From positions 682,001 to 746,000 of the forward strand of contig CP116226.1 in NCBI GenBank assembly GCA_038182865.1: a DNA stretch of 64,000 nt, written 5' to 3'. A program made the position numbers and the translations under genes. The DNA comes from Microbacterium enclense. Lineage in GTDB: Bacteria; Actinomycetota; Actinomycetes; Actinomycetales; Microbacteriaceae. The notes under the pieces are model-generated. The model made no database searches. It was not told the origin of the DNA and was given only the letters and a program-made list of their open reading frames with translations. Shown piece after piece: positions 36,334 through 44,472 of this stretch (within the stretch, counting starts at the first letter, position 1; each line of letters opens with the position of its first letter).

Positions 36334-37086
36334 TTGACTTCCTCAATTCCTGATCCACTCGCCAGCCTGCTGGACGAAGTAAGCGGGCTTGGGGCTCTTG
36401 GCCCTTCGATGAGCGACCTCGACGTCGATGCAGTGATGGAACGTATGCCACGGCTTTTTCGCGGCGTGATGGCCGCGGCTGGCTACCCGAAGGCCAAGGC
36501 TGAAACAATCGTTCGAAAATTCCGAGACTCAGGGCGTCGGTCCGCTCCGACTGCCGTCTTCTCATCTATCGGGCCCGGCCGACCGCAGAACGCAGCTGAC
36601 GGAAATCGCGCTAACCGATGGTCCCTTCCTTCTGACCATAAGTACTTCGCGACAAAACGGGACGCACAGCTGGTGGAGATCAAGTACTTTCTGCAATCTC
36701 TCTCGTTCGCGGAGGCGCCGAGTGTTGACCATCTGCCGTTCCGCTCTGCCTTCCACTGGCTTCTCAACCACGAAATCGCACCGGGCGCCTACTTAGACCC
36801 CATCATGCGTCGGGAGTTCAGCTTCTCAGCCTTCCTGAAAGTGCCGAGAATGGTAACATCCGGTCACTTCGTGCCATTGGCCCGCGGGGGTCGTCACGAG
36901 CCCGAGAACACATTCCTGATGCTGGAGCGGTCGAACACCCTGCAGAACGACCTAAAGTTCGACGAGTTTCTGGCCCTTATTGACGACATCATCAGCCGAC
37001 AGGCTGAGATCGGCATCTTTCCTCAGGCCGATGAACTGCCGTCCAACGCGTTCCTCGAAAGTCGAACGAGCGTTCCAGAAGCTTAG
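36334..37086 (+). CDS. HNH-like protein, probable restriction endonuclease
   Basis: 250 residues from a TTG; no ATG in frame precedes it without a stop. Residues 177-207 read GHFVPLARGGRHEPEN followed by SN...QNDL, an HNH-type beta-beta-alpha pattern with H178, H188, N192 and N201 but no zinc cysteines. The rest is helical and matches nothing recognised. It is convergent with, and overlaps by 135 bp, a DNA adenine methylase gene, which suggests the nuclease of a restriction-modification pair. Its lower GC content supports transfer. Confidence 0.55.
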   Translation: MTSSIPDPLASLLDEVSGLGALGPSMSDLDVDAVMERMPRLFRGVMAAAGYPKAKAETIVRKFRDSGRRSAPTAVFSSIGPGRPQNAADGNRANRWSLPSDHKYFATKRDAQLVEIKYFLQSLSFAEAPSVDHLPFRSAFHWLLNHEIAPGAYLDPIMRREFSFSAFLKVPRMVTSGHFVPLARGGRHEPENTFLMLERSNTLQNDLKFDEFLALIDDIISRQAEIGIFPQADELPSNAFLESRTSVPEA

Positions 37087-39012
37087 GATCGATGCGTTTC
37101 TGTGCTCATTCGCAGCCGCCTGGATCGACGCAATCTCAATCAAGGTTTGCTTATTCTTCGGCACCGGTAACGGCAGTGCGGCAATATGTTCCGGAGTGAT
37201 CTCATCGATCACGCTGCCAAAAATGCCCTGGGCTAGCAGGCCTTGGCCCATTTCGCTTCGCAGGTAGGCCTCGACGTATGCGGCGGGGATCTTCTCCTCG
37301 TCGACCTCGATGCGGATGACGTGTTCAGACATGGCGTACCCGTTCCACGCCGCCGGAACGCTAGACACGATCCCTGTTGATCCGCTTCGCGTGACGAGAA
37401 TCCAGCCGGCTTCCACCCGCAACTCCTCGATCCTCGGATCAGTGGACGAGACGAACTTTCGATTCGTTGGCAAGAGCTGAGTTACGTTAGTCCCGCCCAA
37501 GAAGGGCACCGAAGTGTCGGATTCCGCCACGTAGTTACGTTTGAATCTGCCGGGGAAGAAGATGCGCTTAGAAACTGATCCAATCGTCGCGATCTCAACG
37601 TCAGCGTCCTCGCCCACCTCCTGGACGAGCCGAATCGTTTCCGAACTCGTCGGCTCGTAATAGGCCGCGTTCAGACGCAGATCTGACGCCCAATCTATTC
37701 GCGATGATGAGACGGAGAACGCTTCGGAGTACTCAGTCGAGGGATCTCCACCGTCGATGAATACTTCGAACGCCTCAGCAACGTCCGGTAGATCACACAC
37801 GACCCGACCGTCCTCTCCAAGGATCGGATTTCCTCTCCGATCGTGGCCGATTTGCCGAGACACCGCCATAAATACCGGGTAGTCCTCTTGAGCCCAAGAG
37901 GGCAGGGGGGTCTCTCGCCGTTCCAGCACCAGCAGTGCAGTCTTGGTACCCGTCCACGGTTGGAAAGTGTCGTCGGGAAGATCGACGACGGCCACGACGC
38001 GGTTGTTACGGAGAATCCACTCCCGGACATATCCGAGTTTCGGCCCTGACAGAATTTGGTAAGGAAGAACGATTGCGAGCCGCCCCTCGCCAGGAATGGC
38101 CAGGTCAACGTTCCGCTCAAGGAACAAGATGTCCGGCGGAGTCGGACTCGTGCGACTACTCTTCGTCCAGTTCTCTGAGCCCTTCGACCAGACATGCCCC
38201 AGCTCGTAGCGCTCGAGGATGGACGAGTCCTTGATCGTGATTTTCTGCCCGAAGGGCGGGTTTGTCGCGAGCTTCCTGTGCGTCCCGGGGACAAGCGCCT
38301 TGCGGAGACTGAGGGGCCACTGGGAGGGAGGACGGAAGGAATCAGCGTTGAAGACTGCATCCGCCGGGAAATTGGCCATGTGCTGGATCGTGCTGTTGGC
38401 CAGGTGAGCAAGACTCGAATCGATCTCGACGCCAATCAGCCTCGGGGCTTCCGTCGCACCGCGCAGCTGGGCGCGGCGTGCCCCAGCGATCAGGAATCCT
38501 CCCGTGCCGGCGCAGATGTCGACGAGGTCGTCCTCTATCGGATCAAATTGGAGAAGGTCCATTGCGAGAGTAGTTACCCGCTGGTCGGTGAAGAACTGAC
38601 CGCCCAACCGCTTCGCGGCCGTGGAGCGGAAGACCTCGAGGGCGTCGCCGAGCCAGTCGCGAGCCGCGTCGCTCATATCGATCGACGCCAGCGACGCAGC
38701 GATGAACGCCAAGCTGAGATTGTCAAGTTTCAATGCGCCATCCTGGCGCGGGTAACGTCGCATCGCGCCGTTGTATGCGGTGAATGCCTGACGCAGCTCG
38801 TTCGCGATCAGGGCAGCGGCATTCTGATCACCACCGAGGGCAAGACCAAGTGTTTTTGGATCGTGGGCTGGGGCATCCTCAATGACCGCCAGCCACGTGA
38901 GAGTCTGGATGACCTTCGCGACTTCGGCCTGCAAGTCCTCCGGGAGCCTGATGTTGGCACTGGCGTAGAGGTGGTCGTGAATCCGGCGCATCTGGCCATC
39001 AAAGGACTGCAT
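36952..39012 (-). CDS. N6-adenine DNA methylase with fused specificity domain
   Basis: 686 residues from the ATG at 39012; a TTG at 39057 would add 15. A helical N-terminal domain is followed by a gamma-class methylase with FxxG motif I DICAGTGGFL near 165 and the catalytic NPPF near 251. The C-terminal part (about 440-680) resembles a HsdS target-recognition domain plus a helical spacer (VPFLGGTNVTQLL, LVTRSGSTGIVSSVP, ALPLPVPKNKQTLIEIA). This M-S fusion resembles BcgI/type I methylase subunits and would methylate one adenine-containing site. No HsdR is present. Confidence 0.88.
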   Translation of the reverse strand: MQSFDGQMRRIHDHLYASANIRLPEDLQAEVAKVIQTLTWLAVIEDAPAHDPKTLGLALGGDQNAAALIANELRQAFTAYNGAMRRYPRQDGALKLDNLSLAFIAASLASIDMSDAARDWLGDALEVFRSTAAKRLGGQFFTDQRVTTLAMDLLQFDPIEDDLVDICAGTGGFLIAGARRAQLRGATEAPRLIGVEIDSSLAHLANSTIQHMANFPADAVFNADSFRPPSQWPLSLRKALVPGTHRKLATNPPFGQKITIKDSSILERYELGHVWSKGSENWTKSSRTSPTPPDILFLERNVDLAIPGEGRLAIVLPYQILSGPKLGYVREWILRNNRVVAVVDLPDDTFQPWTGTKTALLVLERRETPLPSWAQEDYPVFMAVSRQIGHDRRGNPILGEDGRVVCDLPDVAEAFEVFIDGGDPSTEYSEAFSVSSSRIDWASDLRLNAAYYEPTSSETIRLVQEVGEDADVEIATIGSVSKRIFFPGRFKRNYVAESDTSVPFLGGTNVTQLLPTNRKFVSSTDPRIEELRVEAGWILVTRSGSTGIVSSVPAAWNGYAMSEHVIRIEVDEEKIPAAYVEAYLRSEMGQGLLAQGIFGSVIDEITPEHIAALPLPVPKNKQTLIEIASIQAAANEHRNASILSFWNARSTFEERVGRQFIGLRKDADLSLSADDVVNKGQKLVEL

Positions 39013-39057
39013 CTCACCATTATGCACTGTGTGCTTACTGCTATATTCAGCCGTCAA

Positions 39058-39807
39058 GCACTTTCTGCAGGAACGCCCGTTCTACCTCTCACGGGGACCG
39101 GGTCGACCCTTCGGCGGGTAGGGCTTTCATCCGAGCAGTGATGACAGACCTGCTCACCGCCATCCGAAGCAGAGCACTGGCAGCCTCTTACGTCGACGGC
39201 GCCTGAACCCGCCGGGGTCTTCCTAGGTCCCATTGGTTCGCTGACGCGGACAGCAAGTCGCCGCGGCCGAAGAGGCCGACCTCTTCAGCGAGGCACGGAG
39301 AACGGGGACCAGCGCGACCTGGGCGCCTGCCGCCCTTCGCAGGCGTCCCGGTGCGGCGAGAACAGGACATGCGAGGGAACGAGCCGCTTCGACTCCGATC
39401 GCCCGGGTGCCGCGGCACCCCCGTCCTCGTGGCAGCGCGCAACGCTCCCCAACAAATCTTCCGGGCGACGGTGCGGGCGAAATCGCACGGCACTCCTGCC
39501 AGCCGAAACGACGGTGCGCACAATCGCTCGCGCGACGCCGCACCGACCTTCACGGTCGCTTCTACCTCGATCCGATTCTGCGGGCTGGCCCTCGGCATTC
39601 GACGGGATACGTCGGCCAGGGCGAGGTCGGGCTCGACAATCCTCTTCCGTCTATGACGACGAAGACTCCGCAGATACCGACATGGCGCGACAAGACTCAC
39701 CCGCCCGCGCGAGCTGGGGCGCAACTGCAGGCTGGCTCAGGGCGGGGACAGGGTCGAAGTGGCGCGGTGACCAGGCCACGCTTCCATTCCCCCGATTGGA
39801 GCACTCA
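39058..39807. other. 750-bp interval without an assignable gene
   Basis: Lies between the methylase and the secreted-protein gene. An open 21-codon frame at 39141-39206 (MTDLLTAIRSRALAASYVDGA) could be a peptide or the cut-off start of a lost gene. Longer open frames on both strands are Arg/Pro-rich and do not look like proteins. A plus-strand stretch near 39560-39660 reads GRFYLDPILRAGPRHSTGYV and may be a gene remnant. No IS ends or inverted repeats were found. Confidence 0.5.
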
Positions 39808-40743
39808 ATGACAACGAAAGTCTCAACCCGCGCCCCGCTGCGAGGTCACCCGCGAATGACAGCCGGTGTTGCCGCGGTGCTGCTAGCCGTGACACTCCCG
39901 TCTGCGCCGGCCTTCGCCGGGGGCGAGTCCGTAGACACGCTCAGCGTCGTCGAATCGCAGGGCCTCCTCGGCCAGGCAGGAGCTTTTCCGCACGTCACGC
40001 AAGAGGCCCAGCAGCCCACCCCCCTTCGGCGCACGACGGTCGAACCGGGCGAGCCGTCGCCTGAGCGCGTCGAGATCAATCCGGTGACGGACGCCACCGC
40101 TCGGTACGTGGATCGGGTGGGTGCAACGGTGCAGGACTCGACCTCGTACGGATTCGTGACGGGACTGTCGAGCGTCGGCGCCAACGCGAGCTTCGTCGTC
40201 ATCAAGGACAGCACCGCTCCCGATGCATACGACTTCACCGTCGGTGATGCGTCGACACGGCTGACCTTGAACGATGACGGATCAGTCACCGTCTCGGCTG
40301 CCGACGACACCTGGATGAACAAGATCAGCGCCCCCTGGGCGAAGGATGCCAACGGGCAGAGCCTCGAGACCTCCTACACCGTCTCGCGCAACATCATTAC
40401 TCAGAAGGTCGAACTCGAAGGAGCCGCATTCCCCGTGACGGCCGACCCGACGACGGAATGCGGCGTCGGCTGGTGCTCGGTCTACCTCAACAGAAGCGAA
40501 ACCCGTGACCTCGCGAACGGGGCACCCTCCGGAATCACGGCGTTCACTGCGGGCTGCACGGCGCTTGGGGGCCCGTGGGCCGGTGTGGCTTGCGCCGCGG
40601 GAGCCGGCATCACAGGCGGGACGGCCGCCGTCGCCTATGGCCAGGGCAACTGTGTCGGAGCGGTGGCATACCTGATTCCCCCAGCGTTCCTTCCCTCGTG
40701 GAACCCCTTCATCGAACCCCGAGGCACAGTTCACTGCCCCTGA
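39808..40743 (+). CDS. secreted protein of unknown function
   Basis: 311 residues. A Sec signal peptide (helix RMTAGVAAVLLAVTLPSAPAF, cleavage near AFA-GG at about 35) is followed by a beta-rich middle region ending in FPVTADPTT, a motif seen in many uncharacterised actinobacterial secreted proteins. The C-terminus is Gly/Ala-rich and hydrophobic with several cysteines (CGVGWC, GCTALGG, VACAAGAG, GNCVG). The ATG at 39808 follows TTGGAGCA. The hydrophobic Gly-rich end and the adjacent small membrane protein recall bacteriocin/immunity pairs, but this is speculative. Confidence 0.7.
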   Translation: MTTKVSTRAPLRGHPRMTAGVAAVLLAVTLPSAPAFAGGESVDTLSVVESQGLLGQAGAFPHVTQEAQQPTPLRRTTVEPGEPSPERVEINPVTDATARYVDRVGATVQDSTSYGFVTGLSSVGANASFVVIKDSTAPDAYDFTVGDASTRLTLNDDGSVTVSAADDTWMNKISAPWAKDANGQSLETSYTVSRNIITQKVELEGAAFPVTADPTTECGVGWCSVYLNRSETRDLANGAPSGITAFTAGCTALGGPWAGVACAAGAGITGGTAAVAYGQGNCVGAVAYLIPPAFLPSWNPFIEPRGTVHCP

Positions 40744-40782
40744 GTCGGCAGGCTGAACGCAGATACGAACAGGATTCGGACC

Positions 40783-40959
40783 ATGACGAAAAGGATCTTC
40801 CGCTTCGGACTCGTCGCACTCACGCTTCTGGGGTTTGCATGCATGGCGCTCGCTGTCGCTCAGATGATCCCGGCCTGGGTGGGCTGGGTGCTCTTCGCCG
40901 GCTTCCTCCTATGGAGTTCGGTGTACTACGGCACAACGAGATCTCCCCGCGCGAAGTAG
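40783..40959 (+). CDS. small two-helix membrane protein
   Basis: 58 residues: MTKRIFRFG, a first hydrophobic helix (LVALTLLGFACMALAVA), a short turn (QMIPAWVG), a second helix (WVLFAGFLLWSSVYYG) and a basic end (TTRSPRAK). It starts 39 bp after the secreted-protein stop on the same strand, so they are probably co-transcribed. It may be a partner or immunity-type protein of the secreted product; there is no homology evidence. Confidence 0.65.
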   Translation: MTKRIFRFGLVALTLLGFACMALAVAQMIPAWVGWVLFAGFLLWSSVYYGTTRSPRAK

Positions 40960-41307
40960 ACGTTCTCCCCTTGTGGTGAACAACCGGCCACGGCGGCCCG
41001 GGAACAGTCCAGGGCCGCCGCCTTGCCCGCATTCAGGCAGCACTTCTTCCCCACAGAATCAGCCAGTCATCCGCAGCGGGTCTCTCGCCGCGAAGGCGCG
41101 CTGAGAACAGGGCATTCGCCGTGAACAGGCCGCCGGGTCCGAGATTCGCCCTGTTTCGACGCGATCCCCTGTTCTCGCGAGCCTCCGAACAGGAGACCTG
41201 GTCACGTACCCGCTCAGACAGCGCTACACTTTGTTGACTTTTAGCAAACACCTGGCGCCCGACCGAGCCGTTAGCCGTCCGCCAGGCCTTCTCACGAAGA
41301 GGCCCCG
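40960..41307. promoter_or_regulatory. 348-bp intergenic region with five GAACAGG boxes
   Basis: Contains GAACAGG at 41105-41111, 41123-41129 and 41187-41193, CCTGTTT at 41150-41156 and CCTGTTC at 41168-41174. One further GAACAGG occurs near 40767. The first and fourth boxes form the 10-bp inverted pair GAGAACAGGG/CCCTGTTCTC. Downstream, near 41222-41255, the DNA becomes AT-rich (TACACTTTGTTGACTTTTAGC) and probably carries the promoter of the exporter gene. The boxes may be binding sites of an unidentified repressor. Confidence 0.45.
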
Positions 41308-43377
41308 ATGTCAGACATCACCCGCAGCCGCCGCGCGCACGCTCCCCGAACGGGGGCGACCGACACGGTCATGACGCACCGCATGATCATGTTCGTCATC
41401 TTCGGCCTCATGGCCGGCATGTTCCTGTCCGCCCTCGACCAGACGGTCGTCGGCACCTCGATCCGCACCATCGGCGACGACCTGCAGGGCCTCAGCCTGC
41501 AGGCGTGGGTCACCACGGCGTACCTGATCGTCTCGACGATCTCGACGCCCATCTACGGCAAGCTCTCCGACATCTTCGGTCGGCGCCCGCTCTTCCTCAT
41601 CGCGATCCTCATCTTCATCATCGGCTCGATCCTCGCGAGCTTCTCGACCTCGATGGTCGAGCTGGCCGCGTTCCGCGCGATCCAGGGCCTCGGTGCCGGG
41701 GGTCTCATGTCGATGCCGCTCGCGATCATGGGCGACATCCTCGCGCCGCGGGAACGCGCGAAGTACCAGGGGTACTTCCTCGCGGTCTTCGGCATCTCCA
41801 GCGTCATCGGACCGCTCGTCGGCGGCGTCTTCGCCGGTGCCAGCGAGATCCTCTTCATCACCGGCTGGCGCTGGGTGTTCCTCATCAACGTGCCGATCGG
41901 CATCGTGGCGCTCGCGATCGTGTGGCGCTTCCTCCACATTCCGAAGCAGCCGCGCCACTCGGTGCGCATCGACTGGTGGGGCGCGACCACGGTCATCGTC
42001 GCGCTGGTCCCCCTGCTCCTGGTCGCCGAGCAGGGCCGCGAATGGGGCTGGGGCTCGCCGATCGCCCTCGCTTGCTACATCGTCGGGGCTCTCGGCATCC
42101 TGGCCTTCGTCATCGCCGAGACCTACATGAAGGACGACGCGCTCATCCCGCTGAAGCTGTTCCGTTCGCCGACCTTCTCGATGGCGACCGTCATCGGTGT
42201 GCTGGTCGGCTTCGGCATGTTCGGCGCGATGCTGACGCTCCCGCTGTACCTGCAGCTCGTGCTGGGTTCTTCCCCCACGCAGAGCGGGCTCGAGATGCTG
42301 CCGATGATCCTCGGCCTCATGATCGCGTCGATCGGCAGCGGGCAGATCATCGCGCGCACCGGCCGGTACCGCATGTTCCCGATTCTCGGCACGTTGCTGA
42401 TGTCGGTCGGCTTCTTCCTGCTGACGTTCTTGAAGTACGACAGCCCGTACTGGCACGTCGCGATCGCGATGCTCGTGATCGGCCTGGGTCTCGGCCAGCT
42501 GATGCAGACGCTCACCATCGCGAGCCAGAACTCCGTGGGCCTGCGCGACATGGGCGTGGCCACCAGCGGCTCGACGTTCTTCCGCCAGATCGGTGGAACC
42601 CTGGGCACGGCGGTGCTGCTGTCGCTGCTGTTCACGCTCATGCCGACGAACATCATCGGCTCGTTCAGCGACCGCACCACCCTGACCGACGCGCTCGACG
42701 CGGCCTTCGACCCCACCGTGGCGTCGGCTCCGGCGAACGAGAAGATCATGTCGTCGATCTACACCCCGATCGTCACGCGCACCACCGACGCCGTGACCCA
42801 GCAGGTGCAGCAGGGCGTGCAGCAGGCGACGGATGCCGCGACCCAAGCGGTCGCGGCCCAGGTCGCGGCGGGCGCGATCCCGGCGGCAGCGCAGGCGCAG
42901 GCGACCCAGGCGGCCGTCACGCAGGCGATCGCCGCCGCGACGACGCAGATCCAGCAGCAGATCCCGGTCGCGCGTATCGCGGCGGACGGGACCGTCTCGC
43001 TCGACTTCTCCGACGCGTCTCAGCGCGCCGCTTTCGTCGACACGGTCGCCACGAACCTCCAGGAGCAGTTCTCCGCCGGAGACGAGAACACCTCGATCGG
43101 TGACTCCACCCTCGACGACACCTCGTTCCTGGTCGGAGCGGACGCGCGCCTGACCAAGCCGTTCCTCGTCGGGTTCAACTCGTCGGCCGTGAGCGTGTAC
43201 TGGGTCGCGATGTCCGTCGTGCTCCTCGCCTTCGTGCTCTCGCTGTTCTTCCGCACGCCGCCGCTGCGGGCGAAGTCCGCACTGCAGGAGGCCGCCGACG
43301 AGCGTCGCGGCCGCGACGACGAGGAGAAGCGCGCGGAGGAATCCGCCGTCCAGACGGGTGCCCTGCTCGCGCCGTAA
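41308..43377 (+). CDS. DHA2-family MFS drug exporter
   Basis: 689-residue, about 14-helix major facilitator. Motif A-like KLSDIFGRRPLFL near residue 90, the LDQTVVGTSIRTIGDDL start of helix 1 and the FRAIQGLGAGGLMSMPLAIMGD motif identify the EmrB/QacA (DHA2) family. A roughly 150-residue loop before the last helix carries an Ala/Gln/Thr-rich coiled segment (TQQVQQGVQQATDAATQAVA). Substrates are unknown; multidrug or biocide efflux is typical. No divergent regulator gene is adjacent. Confidence 0.94.
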   Translation: MSDITRSRRAHAPRTGATDTVMTHRMIMFVIFGLMAGMFLSALDQTVVGTSIRTIGDDLQGLSLQAWVTTAYLIVSTISTPIYGKLSDIFGRRPLFLIAILIFIIGSILASFSTSMVELAAFRAIQGLGAGGLMSMPLAIMGDILAPRERAKYQGYFLAVFGISSVIGPLVGGVFAGASEILFITGWRWVFLINVPIGIVALAIVWRFLHIPKQPRHSVRIDWWGATTVIVALVPLLLVAEQGREWGWGSPIALACYIVGALGILAFVIAETYMKDDALIPLKLFRSPTFSMATVIGVLVGFGMFGAMLTLPLYLQLVLGSSPTQSGLEMLPMILGLMIASIGSGQIIARTGRYRMFPILGTLLMSVGFFLLTFLKYDSPYWHVAIAMLVIGLGLGQLMQTLTIASQNSVGLRDMGVATSGSTFFRQIGGTLGTAVLLSLLFTLMPTNIIGSFSDRTTLTDALDAAFDPTVASAPANEKIMSSIYTPIVTRTTDAVTQQVQQGVQQATDAATQAVAAQVAAGAIPAAAQAQATQAAVTQAIAAATTQIQQQIPVARIAADGTVSLDFSDASQRAAFVDTVATNLQEQFSAGDENTSIGDSTLDDTSFLVGADARLTKPFLVGFNSSAVSVYWVAMSVVLLAFVLSLFFRTPPLRAKSALQEAADERRGRDDEEKRAEESAVQTGALLAP

Positions 43378-43419
43378 CCACGAAGCGGGCGGGAGAAGCC
43401 GTTCGCTCGACCACGACCC

Positions 43420-43452
43420 GGCGGTCGCCGCAATGCTGTTGCGGCGACCGCC
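43420..43452. terminator. bidirectional terminator after the MFS gene
   Basis: A 14-bp perfect stem (GGCGGTCGCCGCAA and its complement) with a TGCTG loop, between the exporter (ends 43377) and the convergent gene ending at 43457. Confidence 0.8.
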
Positions 43453-43456
43453 GTCG

Positions 43457-44374
43457 TCAGCTCAGGGCTCCGTCGTCGCGCGCAACCAGTTCCTCGAGCG
43501 CCTGGTGGAAGTCGCCTTCCACGACGATGTGCGGGGTGCCCGCGGCATCCGTCTCCGTGATCCGGCTGACCCGACCATCCCGCGCGAAGAACAGATCGGA
43601 TGACACGGGCCCGCCGGGCACCGCGTCACCCAGAACACGCTCGGTGATGCCGACGAGGTGCTGCACCCCGGTGATCGCGTCGGCATCCGTCAGAGGAACA
43701 GCCAACAACATGTTCCGGTGGGGGACGGCGAAGACGATGCCCTGAGGCGGCGCGGCGATGACGGCCGGGAGGTGGACGGCTTTGGAGGCGATGAACAGGG
43801 ACGCGCCCGCGAAGATCTGCACTCCCCCCGGCAGAGTGTCGTGCTCGTCGATCGGCTCGAGATCGGTGTTCCGTTGCCCCTGCTCATAGAGCTCATCGAT
43901 GTCGAGAGCGAGGTCGGCAACGGCTGAGTCACCCAGGGTCTGCACCGTGTGCGGCAGATCGATGCAGAGGGCGACGACGAGTCCGTCGGCGAACGGACGG
44001 GCGTAGTCGAAACGCGGCTCATCGGGGCGGAGATCGCGGTTCGAGAGGAGGCGCGTGCGGATTCTCTGCCGCACCTCCTCGGCGCTCAGGCGTGAAACGT
44101 CGTGTCCTGTCGCGTCGGCCGCGAGCGACTCGACGTGCGCCCGCGCCATCTGCTCGGCCTCCCGGGGCGACGCATCGCGGGTGGCGGCCAGAAGGTTGCG
44201 CAGAAAGTAGCGCTGGCCGTCGATGGCGATCAGCGTGACGTCGAGGTCGGTGTCTCCGTGCGAGATCGTCGTCTCGATGCCCCGCTCCGCGAACAGACGC
44301 TGTGCCGTCGCCGTCATCCACGCGATGCGGTCGTTGCCGTGCGGTTTCGGCGTGCGTTTCGCGAACCAGGCCAT
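43457..44374 (-). CDS. DUF1444 (YtpQ)-like protein
   Basis: 305-residue soluble protein. The central segment (PFADGLVVALCIDLPHTVQT, then ADLALDIDELYEQGQRNTDL) follows the DUF1444 pattern, in which a prolonged 'VVDLPETxRFV...LDELxxxAxxNL' stretch is conserved. Later a VIAAPPQGIVFAVPHRNMLL strand pair matches the family's C-terminal half. The function is not known. The start ATG at 44374 has a GAGGGGACCTCC-type leader. Monocistronic, convergent with the exporter. Confidence 0.6.
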   Translation of the reverse strand: MAWFAKRTPKPHGNDRIAWMTATAQRLFAERGIETTISHGDTDLDVTLIAIDGQRYFLRNLLAATRDASPREAEQMARAHVESLAADATGHDVSRLSAEEVRQRIRTRLLSNRDLRPDEPRFDYARPFADGLVVALCIDLPHTVQTLGDSAVADLALDIDELYEQGQRNTDLEPIDEHDTLPGGVQIFAGASLFIASKAVHLPAVIAAPPQGIVFAVPHRNMLLAVPLTDADAITGVQHLVGITERVLGDAVPGGPVSSDLFFARDGRVSRITETDAAGTPHIVVEGDFHQALEELVARDDGALS

Positions 44375-44472
44375 GGAGGTCCCCTCTCACCCGAGCATTG
44401 GCGTGCCCGAGGCCGAAGATACGGCACGGCGCCTTCGGAACGCTGCTCGATGTCCCCCTCACCGGCGCAGCG

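Noticed and set aside
36952..37086. Assembly error causing the tail-to-tail overlap of the HNH and methylase genes
   Set aside because: Both frames remain protein-like through the overlap with normal stops, so an error is not the simplest explanation, although it cannot be excluded.
39188..39724. 178-codon minus-strand frame in the island gap
   Set aside because: Arg/Pro/Ser-rich with no ribosome site, and overlapping equally long open frames on the other strand. It looks non-coding.
34636..41307. Right-hand attachment repeat matching the tRNA-Phe 3' end
   Set aside because: No copy of the CCCGTCGGAGCC stretch was found in the island or at its right edge, so the boundary cannot be fixed.
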